Assembly (NCBI GenBank): GCA_003131665.1
Contig: PKWA01000158.1
Span: forward strand, 18,506 to 26,402
Reading direction: 5' to 3'
DNA: 7,897 nucleotides
Source of the DNA: Acidimicrobiaceae bacterium
Lineage (GTDB): Bacteria; Actinomycetota; Acidimicrobiia; Acidimicrobiales; RAAP-2
The stretch's first letter is position 1. Every line of letters starts with the position of its first letter. The notes beneath the pieces are model-generated. The model was not told where the DNA came from and did not search any database. It saw only the letters and a list, made by a program, of their open reading frames with translations. Below are positions 1 through 5,599 of this stretch, piece after piece. The position numbers and the translations under genes are program-made.

Positions 1-1200
1 GGCGTCGTCCAACGTGGTGGGTGACTCCAGTACGTGCCTCGCGAGCGCCAAGTGTCGTGGGTGACTGAGCGACAGCGCGCCTGAGACCAAGCCGTCGCGA
101 GAATAGAGCGCCAGCCAACGGCCCTCGTCGAGTCCGCCCGAAACGATGACGACGTCGTCACTCGCGTGAGGGTGACCGATCATTTGAATCTTCTGGCCGT
201 ACTGATCGGACCAGAAGTACGGCACCATGACATGGGACGCGCGCTCGCCACTCATCCAAAAGTGCGCGAGCTCGCCGGCGTGCTCGGTCGCATTCTGCCA
301 GTGCTCGACGCGCACCGGTTCCTCGCCGATCGCGCTGCGAAGGACAAAGCGTGCGACGTCGCCGATCGCCGCCACTCGCGGTGCGGCTTGGAGATCGCGA
401 TCGACCACCACGCCCTCGTCGAGGGTGAGGCCCGAGTTGGCGAGCCACTCAAGATCAAGCGACGATCCGACCGCCGCGAGGACCGCGCCCGCCTTCAGGT
501 GGGTCCCGTCCTCAAAGTCCAGGACAAAGCCGTGGTCGTTCTTGGTCACGTTGTTCAAGCGCTGGCTGGTGCGTAGTTCCACGTCGGCGTTCGCGGCGAG
601 GGGCGAGAGCCACGTGGACGCCTCTTCACCAACCGCGGCGATCAATGGCCGCTCTGCCGCCTCGAGTACGACGGGCACCAACCCGCGAGCCTTCATCGAC
701 GTCGCGACCTCGGCGCCCACGAAGCCGCCGCCGATGACCGCCGCCACGCTCTCAGGCGCGAGCGACGCGAGCACACCGTCGAGGTGCACGAGGTCATCTC
801 GAGAGCGCAGCGTATCGAGCGCCCCCGACGAGGCGAACGAAAGGTGACGGGCCCTCGAACCGGTGGCGAGCACCACGTGCGTGCCCACCAGTAACGAATC
901 GTCCGCGAGACGTACCGACGTCGCCTCCACGTCAAGTTGGGTGGCGCGCACCCCTAGACGCAGCGTCGCGCCCGATTCCGCCAGTTGCTGGGGCGACGCC
1001 AAGGTCGCCTTGTCCACTTCCCATTTGCCCGAGAGCACTTGTTTCGAGAGCGGCGGCCGGTCGTAGGGGGCGTGATGCTCGTCGCCAACCAACGTCAGCG
1101 CGCCGTCGTATCCCTCCGCGCGAAGTAACTCGATGAAACGCCAACCCGCCAGACCGGCACCGACCACGATGACGTGGTCGCTGGAGCGAAGTGGACTCAC
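1..1200 (-). CDS. FAD/NAD(P)-dependent oxidoreductase, ferredoxin-reductase type (3' end cut by window edge)
   Basis: Four hundred codons are readable from GTG at 1200 with no stop before the window edge; family members are usually about 390-420 residues, so little is missing. The N-terminal FAD-binding Rossmann motif GAGLAG is at residues 14-19, the YDRPPLSK segment typical of ferredoxin/rubredoxin reductases at 46-53, the NAD-binding motif GGGFVG at 157-162, and the second FAD contact, IGDVA, at 279-283. VEHWQNA and the VPYFWSDQYG segment that follow match the start of the reductase C-terminal domain. Glu180 at the end of the second Rossmann beta-2 suggests NADH rather than NADPH, by family rule. 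Enzymes of this kind pass electrons from NAD(P)H through FAD to a ferredoxin or rubredoxin; the partner is not in the window. The start overlaps the upstream hydrolase stop as GTGA (1200-1197) and has no clear Shine-Dalgarno site, so translation probably depends on coupling. Family call firm; physiological role unknown. Confidence 0.88.
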   Translation of the reverse strand, partial: MSPLRSSDHVIVVGAGLAGWRFIELLRAEGYDGALTLVGDEHHAPYDRPPLSKQVLSGKWEVDKATLASPQQLAESGATLRLGVRATQLDVEATSVRLADDSLLVGTHVVLATGSRARHLSFASSGALDTLRSRDDLVHLDGVLASLAPESVAAVIGGGFVGAEVATSMKARGLVPVVLEAAERPLIAAVGEEASTWLSPLAANADVELRTSQRLNNVTKNDHGFVLDFEDGTHLKAGAVLAAVGSSLDLEWLANSGLTLDEGVVVDRDLQAAPRVAAIGDVARFVLRSAIGEEPVRVEHWQNATEHAGELAHFWMSGERASHVMVPYFWSDQYGQKIQMIGHPHASDDVVIVSGGLDEGRWLALYSRDGLVSGALSLSHPRHLALARHVLESPTTLDDA

Positions 1201-1913
1201 GTACCAAATGCCGCGAGCCACTGCTCGGGGCTTCGTGGCGCAAGGACGTAGTTTCGCTCGCGCACCATTCCCATCGATAGTGACGGCTCGGGCGAGTAGA
1301 GGTGTCCGGGATAGAGCACCGTATCGTCATCGATGTCGGCCAGTCGTTCGCTCAAGGAGCGGTACATCTCGTGCGCGTCGCCACCGGGAAAGTCGGTGCG
1401 CCCGCAGCCGTCGATGAACAGCGTGTCGCCGCTCAGGAGTCGACCCTGAACGAGCACGCACTGACTGCCGGGCGTGTGACCGGGTGTGTGCAACAACGTC
1501 ACTTCCACGTCGCCCAGCTTCAGCACGTCTCGATCGCGGTGAACGGTGAAGGCGTCAACGCCAAGACCGGTGCGTTCGGTGATCCATTCGAGCTCCGGAG
1601 CTTGGATGTGAATGGGCACTTCGAGCATCTCACGTAGTTCCGCCACACCTGCGACGTGTTGCTGGGCCATCAGCGTGCCCCCCACGTGGTCGGGGTGGTA
1701 GTGCGTCGCGATGACGCCGCGCACGTTCATGTCGTCGCCGGTGACCATCTCGACGAGTTCGCTAGGTCGATAGGCCGGATCAACGAGCAGGGCGTCGCCC
1801 GACTCTCGATCGCCGAAGGCGTAGGTGAAGTTACGCATCGACGTGGCGATCTCATCGCCCACCGCGAAGTCGCGACCGGCGAGGAGTTGGCGAAAATAGA
1901 ACCGTTCGCTCAT
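1197..1913 (-). CDS. Metallo-beta-lactamase-fold hydrolase, glyoxalase II / ETHE1-like
   Basis: A 238-residue soluble protein with the full metal-binding set of the MBL fold: THYHPDH (His71, His73, Asp75, His76), His146 in HTPGHTPGS, Asp163 in SGDTLF, and His204 in YPGHLYS. The segment GCGRTDFPGGD (169-179) resembles the GCGRTDF stretch of ETHE1 persulfide dioxygenases and is also found in glyoxalase II-like proteins. The substrate could be a glutathione or other low-molecular-weight thiol conjugate, a persulfide, or an unrelated ester; the sequence does not decide. No rhodanese is fused or adjacent, which weakens a specific persulfide claim. The ATG start overlaps the xseB stop as ATGA (1913-1910); GGAG at 1922-1919 lies 5 nt upstream. 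The downstream flavoprotein reductase is coupled by GTGA, so the two are made together and may share a redox or detoxification task; that is inference. No signal peptide; cytoplasmic. Confidence 0.9.
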   Translation of the reverse strand: MSERFYFRQLLAGRDFAVGDEIATSMRNFTYAFGDRESGDALLVDPAYRPSELVEMVTGDDMNVRGVIATHYHPDHVGGTLMAQQHVAGVAELREMLEVPIHIQAPELEWITERTGLGVDAFTVHRDRDVLKLGDVEVTLLHTPGHTPGSQCVLVQGRLLSGDTLFIDGCGRTDFPGGDAHEMYRSLSERLADIDDDTVLYPGHLYSPEPSLSMGMVRERNYVLAPRSPEQWLAAFGT

Positions 1914-2122
1914 TCGCTCTCCGCCACTTTGGCGATTCGTGGCGTCAGCTCTTCGACCTTGGCCTTCGTGAGCGCGAGGCGCGCTTCGAGCGCCTCGATG
2001 ATGGTGGTCGCCCTCTCTAACTTCGCGAAGAGATCGTCCACCGAGACTTCACCCTCGTCGAAGGAGGCCACGATGGCGTTCAATTCCATGGCCGCTTCGT
2101 TCCAATTGCTGACTTCGCTCAT
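1910..2122 (-). CDS. xseB: Exodeoxyribonuclease VII small subunit
   Basis: Seventy residues, the normal size for XseB. The protein shows the family pattern: an N-terminal WNEAAMELNAIVASFDEGEVSVDDL stretch split here as residues 7-31, corresponding to the usual helix, acidic turn (DEGEVSVDD) and second helix that pack on the XseA C-terminal region, then a long charged helix (residues about 32-65). XseB binds XseA in several copies to form ExoVII, which degrades single-stranded DNA from both ends to acid-insoluble oligonucleotides. ATG at 2122 is preferred over longer reading of the same frame because it follows GGAAGGA (2137-2131) by 8 nt, overlaps the xseA stop as ATGA, and begins where family similarity begins. 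The stop overlaps the hydrolase start in the same manner. Confidence 0.93.
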   Translation of the reverse strand: MSEVSNWNEAAMELNAIVASFDEGEVSVDDLFAKLERATTIIEALEARLALTKAKVEELTPRIAKVAESE

Positions 2123-3390
2123 GACGATGTTCCTTCCAACTCGGTGACCTGTGACGCGAACGACCCGTCGCTCACGAGGACATGGACCTCGTCGCCGAGG
2201 GTGACGTCGCGAAGTGACGTCACGACCGCGCCGTGGGCATCGGTCACGATAGACCAACCCTGCGCGAGGCGCCGCGTCGGATCATAAGCCGACAGCAACT
2301 GACGGTGACCCGCGAGCAGCTGGGTCGCCGACGCCACGAGGTGACGACCCTGGATGACCAACCTCTCACGAGTACTGAGCAAGTGACGCTCTTCTGCCCG
2401 AAGGCGATCGCGCACCGCAAAGATCATGGTGCGCCGGCGCTCGCCGAGAAAGACCCCGGCTTCGTCGAGGACGTCATTGGTCGCGTCCAACACACGTCGT
2501 GCCGGACCGAGCAGGCTCGCTTCGTACCAGGCGCTCACGATGCCCACTATCTCCTCACCGAGTTTGGTCGGGGTGATGGATCGAGTGTGTGCGACCAGAT
2601 CGGCCACCGACTCATCGCCGGTGTGACCGATGCCGGTAAAGACCGGGGTCGTCGAGGTCGCGATCGCGCGCGCGACGCCTTCGTCGTCAAAGCAGGCGAG
2701 ATCGCCCTTGGAGCCTCCGCCGCGCACGATACAGATGACGTCGACGCCGTAGTCGTTGAGAGACTGAACGGCGCGCACGATCTGAGGGGGCGCCGCCTCA
2801 CCTTGCACCAAGGTCCGCACCAGCAGGATCTCAAAACTAAAACGCGAGTTCAAGAGTTGACCGGTGAAGTCCTGATATCCCTCGGTGCCCGGACTCGCCA
2901 CCAATCCCACGCGCAGCGGCACCGGCGACAATGGCGTCGACTTGTTGAGGTCTAACAGCCCCTCCTCGCGAAGACGGGTGATGAGTTCAAGGCGACGGCG
3001 TGCGACGTCGCCCAAGAGACCCTCCACGTCGATCTCGGTGATAGAGAATCCGATCTTGCCTTGGGGGGCGTAAACGTCCACATAGCCAAAAAAACTGACG
3101 ACCATCCCGACCTTTAGAGCGACGCCCTCGGCGCCCAGACGACGCTTCAGCGGCGCCCATGCGGTTGCCCAGCAGTGGGCGTTGAGGACCGGTCGCTTCG
3201 TGTCCGACGAGGCCGAACCGGCGTCCACCAGGTCCACGTAAACGTGACTCTTTTCGTAGACTTTGGCGATCTCGCCACGAACCCAGTGGGGACGGCGCCG
3301 TCCGAAACTCGACTCGAGGTGCGCGGTCAGCAGTTCGTAGAACTCGCCCACTTCCAGGACTGGCTCGTCGCGCACGGTGTCATTGACCAC
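2119..3390 (-). CDS. xseA: Exodeoxyribonuclease VII large subunit
   Basis: A 423-residue XseA with the family domain order: an N-terminal OB-fold (about 10-120, with WVRGEI at 36-41 and an OB core ending GKIGFSITEID), a catalytic core (about 125-285) and a long C-terminal helical/coiled-coil part (about 285-385) that binds XseB. The core holds RGGGSKGDL (223-231), FDDEGVARAIA (234-244) and GIGHTGDESVADLVA (253-267). These match the conserved RGGGS and GIGH...D...AD motifs, although E. coli XseA has GIGHETD where this has GIGHTGD. ExoVII degrades single-stranded DNA and acts in repair and recombination. GTG at 3390 is the first possible start: an in-frame TAG sits at 3402-3400. No convincing Shine-Dalgarno site precedes it, so a short-leader or leaderless mRNA is possible. 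It is the first gene of the minus-strand unit and diverges from rnpB across 75 bp. Confidence 0.95.
   Translation of the reverse strand: MVNDTVRDEPVLEVGEFYELLTAHLESSFGRRRPHWVRGEIAKVYEKSHVYVDLVDAGSASSDTKRPVLNAHCWATAWAPLKRRLGAEGVALKVGMVVSFFGYVDVYAPQGKIGFSITEIDVEGLLGDVARRRLELITRLREEGLLDLNKSTPLSPVPLRVGLVASPGTEGYQDFTGQLLNSRFSFEILLVRTLVQGEAAPPQIVRAVQSLNDYGVDVICIVRGGGSKGDLACFDDEGVARAIATSTTPVFTGIGHTGDESVADLVAHTRSITPTKLGEEIVGIVSAWYEASLLGPARRVLDATNDVLDEAGVFLGERRRTMIFAVRDRLRAEERHLLSTRERLVIQGRHLVASATQLLAGHRQLLSAYDPTRRLAQGWSIVTDAHGAVVTSLRDVTLGDEVHVLVSDGSFASQVTELEGTSS
2131..2137 (-). promoter_or_regulatory. Ribosome binding site of xseB
   Basis: GGAAGGA on the minus strand, 8 nt before ATG at 2122 and inside the last codons of xseA. 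It decides the xseB start, since the open frame continues upstream to about 2257 within xseA. Confidence 0.75.
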
Positions 3391-3430
3391 GAGGTGAGGC
3401 TACCGTCCGCTCGTGAGGACCCTTCGTGGC

Positions 3431-3459
3431 TTGATGTGATTGCCAAGTTGTGTCAGACT
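3431..3459 (+). promoter_or_regulatory. Probable rnpB promoter
   Basis: TTGATG (3431-3436) and CAGACT (3454-3459) are separated by 17 bp and resemble -35 and -10 boxes for the housekeeping sigma factor (four of six matches to TTGACA, three of six to TATAAT). A start 7 nt after the -10 box falls at G3466, the first base of the rnpB P1 helix, which is the best support for the call. The -10 box is weak. The same 75-bp gap (3391-3465) must also hold the divergent xseA promoter, which I could not identify. Confidence 0.45.
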
Positions 3460-3465
3460 AGAAAC

Positions 3466-3834
3466 GGATGGTGAGTCGACTGGGTGGCCGCGCTGCTTGG
3501 CAACAGGTAGCGAGGAAAGTCGGGGCTCCATAGGGCAGGGTGCTCGCGAGACGTGAGTCGCGGTGACGTGCAGGACAGTGCCACAGAGAACAGACCGCCG
3601 ATGGCTTGGGCAACCAAGCACAGGTAAGGGTGAAACGGTGCGGTAAAAGCGCACCAGCACCTTGGGCGACCAAGGTGGCTTGGTAAACCCCACCCGGAGC
3701 AAGATCAAACATGGGAGGCAGCCCGCACGCCTCGTAGTACGAGGCACTCCCGAGGTAGATCGCTGAGATGGATGGCCGCCCATCCTTCCTTTAGAAGGTG
3801 GACAGAACCCCGCTTATAGGTCGACTCACCATCC
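3466..3834 (+). ncRNA. rnpB: RNase P RNA (bacterial type A)
   Basis: The catalytic RNA that, with RnpA protein, removes 5' leaders from tRNA precursors. Ends are set by a perfect 15-bp P1 helix, 3466-3480 with 3820-3834, giving about 369 nt. Conserved blocks in order: GAGGAAAGTCGGGGCTCC (3512-3529, P4 5' strand and flank), CATAGGGCAGGGTGC (3529-3543), ACAGAGAACAGACCGCCGATGG, AGGTAAGGGTGAAACGGTGCGG then GCGCACC (P10/P11 core, 3622-3655), GTAAACCCCACCCGGAGCAAG, GGT at 3754-3756 (the L15 element that pairs with tRNA CCA), AGATGGATGGCCGCC (3766-3780) and ACAGAACCCCGCTTATAGG (3802-3820, P4 3' strand). P9 (GCUUGG-GCAA-CCAAGC, 3604-3619) and P12 (CACCUUGG-GCGA-CCAAGGUG, 3658-3677) carry GNRA loops; P19 is at 3780-3801. 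P4 contains a compensated base-pair inversion (G3522-C3811). Exact 5' and 3' ends are inferred from P1. No intrinsic terminator follows. Confidence 0.96.
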
Positions 3835-3874
3835 ACCTCTCTCATTACTAACCAACTACTTGAAAGATTGAACC
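3835..3874 (+). other. Short spacer between rnpB and the ABC transporter genes
   Basis: Forty relatively AT-rich bases. There is no hairpin followed by a T-run, so no intrinsic terminator for rnpB is visible, and no convincing -35/-10 pair for the ABC genes. A weak Shine-Dalgarno-like GAAAGA (3862-3867) lies 7 nt before the GTG start. Transcription may simply continue from rnpB into the transporter genes, with RNA processing releasing RNase P RNA; this is inference. Confidence 0.5.
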
Positions 3875-5599
3875 GTGCTGCATCTGCCCTATCGCGAGCT
3901 GCCTGTCGCCGATCCGGGCACCCCTGACACGAGGACGCCGCTGCGCTACCTGGTGTGGCTGGCGCGCCATCAGCGCTGGCTCTTGACGCTCAACGCCATG
4001 TTTGGCATCGGCTGGATGGTCTCTCAGGCGCTGGTGTGGGCCGCCGTGGGTGCCGCCATCGACCACGGCGTCGAGCGCCATAGCGACGCGGAGTTATTCA
4101 AGTGGGTCGCGGTGGTCATCGCCTTGGGTCTGATCCAGGCATTTTGTGGCGCGTTTCGACACCAGCTCGCCGTCACCAACTGGATGAACGCCACGTATCG
4201 CACCATCCAACTCATTGGTCATCACGTCGCCAAGACCGGCACGGCACTGACCGACGAGATCCCGGCCGGCGACATCGTCAACACCGTCGCCGCGGACGCG
4301 ATGCGCATCGGCGGCTCCTACGACAGCTTCGCTCGGTTCTCGGGCGCCATCGTCGCCTGGATCGTGGTGTCCTTTATCTTGCTCTCGACCTCGGTGCAAC
4401 TTGGTCTCATCGTGCTCTTGGGCGTGCCGATCCTCGGTGCCCTCACGACTCCACTGATGAAGCCGCTGCACGACACGCAGGCCGCTCAGCGCGAAGCGGC
4501 CGGGCGACTCGCTTCTCTCGGCGCGGACACCGTGGCGGGACTGAGAATTCTTCGAGGCGTGGGCGGCGAAGAGGTGTTCTTAAGCAACTACCGCCAACAG
4601 AGCCAAAAGGTACGCGTCGCCGGCACGCGCATCGCCGCGCCCCAGGCCGGACTTGAATCGGGCCAGGTGTTGTTGCCAGCAATCTTGACTGGTCTGGTGA
4701 CGTTCCTCGGCGCGCGCGACGTCATGAACGGTTCACTCCAACCCGGTCAATTGGTGGCCTTTTTCGGGTACACGACGTTCCTCACCACTCCGCTTCGCAC
4801 GGCCATCGACTACATCATCATGTCGACGCGCGCCTACGTCGGTGCCGGTCGAGTGCTCCGCATTTTGCACGTGAGGCCTACGGTCAGCGACCCGGAGCGA
4901 CCGTTGGCCTGGCCCGCTCGCCTCTATCGCCTCGAGGACCGACGAAGCGGCCTGAGCCTCGAGCGCGGCCAACTCGCCGCACTGGTGACAGTGACCTCGG
5001 ACGAGGCGACACTCTTGACCGATCGCCTGGGGCGATTCGTTTCCGACACCGAGGGCGTCTTCGTCAACGGCGCGGCCATCGACTTATACGCTCTGGCTGA
5101 CGTGCGCGCGCACATCGTCGTGAGTGAAATCGAACCTCGCCTCTTTTCGGGCGAACTGCGCGCGGAACTCATGCCCCACGGATCTGTCGACGACGAGCGA
5201 ATCTTTGAGGTGCTCCAGGCGACCAGTTCGCTCGACGTACTCGACGCGCTTGAAGACGGCCTGTCGACCACCGTCGAAGAACGCGGTCGAGGTTTCTCGG
5301 GTGGTCAGCGCCAACGCCTGAGTCTGGCGCGCGCCTTTTTGACCAACGCCGAGATCTTGATCATGGTCGAGCCAACCTCGGCGGTCGACACGCACACCGA
5401 AGGACGCATCGCGACTCGCCTTCGAGAGGTCCGCGGTGAGCACACGACACTCGTCGCGACGACCAGTCCTCTGCTCCTGGAAAAAATGGACATCGTGTTC
5501 GTCGTGCTCGACGGGCACGTGGTCGAACAAGGTACCCACGACGAGTTGGTCGCGAAGTCCATCAAATATCGCCAGATCGTCTTGCGAGAGGACGTCTAG
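3875..5599 (+). CDS. ABC exporter half-transporter with degenerate nucleotide-binding domain (signature-donating subunit)
   Basis: A 574-residue membrane protein: a type IV (exporter) transmembrane domain at about 30-315 with six likely helices (clear ones near 35-62, 74-96, 155-192 and 265-310), then a nucleotide-binding domain at about 345-574. That domain keeps a perfect signature, FSGGQRQRLSLARA (474-487), and the D-loop SAVD, but lacks other ATP-site residues. Walker A is replaced around 372-380, with Ala378 where the lysine belongs; the Walker B aspartate is Val498, although the following Glu499 remains; the Q-loop position reads SEIEP (417-421) with no Gln; and the H-loop reads ATTSP (528-532) with no His. 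It therefore cannot form a normal ATP site with its own Walker motifs, but can complete its partner's site. GTG at 3875 is the first possible start after an in-frame TGA at 3869. The stop overlaps the partner start by one base (TAGTG). Substrate unknown; exporter rather than importer by architecture. Confidence 0.9.
   Translation: MLHLPYRELPVADPGTPDTRTPLRYLVWLARHQRWLLTLNAMFGIGWMVSQALVWAAVGAAIDHGVERHSDAELFKWVAVVIALGLIQAFCGAFRHQLAVTNWMNATYRTIQLIGHHVAKTGTALTDEIPAGDIVNTVAADAMRIGGSYDSFARFSGAIVAWIVVSFILLSTSVQLGLIVLLGVPILGALTTPLMKPLHDTQAAQREAAGRLASLGADTVAGLRILRGVGGEEVFLSNYRQQSQKVRVAGTRIAAPQAGLESGQVLLPAILTGLVTFLGARDVMNGSLQPGQLVAFFGYTTFLTTPLRTAIDYIIMSTRAYVGAGRVLRILHVRPTVSDPERPLAWPARLYRLEDRRSGLSLERGQLAALVTVTSDEATLLTDRLGRFVSDTEGVFVNGAAIDLYALADVRAHIVVSEIEPRLFSGELRAELMPHGSVDDERIFEVLQATSSLDVLDALEDGLSTTVEERGRGFSGGQRQRLSLARAFLTNAEILIMVEPTSAVDTHTEGRIATRLREVRGEHTTLVATTSPLLLEKMDIVFVVLDGHVVEQGTHDELVAKSIKYRQIVLREDV
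5586..5592 (+). promoter_or_regulatory. Ribosome binding site of the second ABC subunit
   Basis: GAGAGGA, 6 nt before GTG at 5599 and inside the last codons of the first subunit. It supports the GTG start, which shares its first base with the upstream TAG stop. Confidence 0.7.

Noticed and set aside
166..2147. Plus-strand open frames at 166-576, 227-847, 1302-1637 and 1656-2147
   Set aside because: All are antisense to the reductase, hydrolase and xseB genes, which have clear motifs in the minus frames.
2123..2257. 45-residue N-terminal extension of XseB
   Set aside because: It is Arg-rich, lies wholly inside xseA, and the downstream ATG has a good Shine-Dalgarno site and gives the normal family length.
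3400..3783. Open frames on the minus strand (127 and 84 codons, 3400-3783 and 3458-3712)
   Set aside because: They lie antisense to rnpB, whose conserved blocks and P1 pairing explain this region; the translations show no recognisable protein.
4102..4656. 184-codon plus-strand frame inside the first ABC gene
   Set aside because: Arg/His-rich shadow of the transmembrane-domain coding sequence in another frame.
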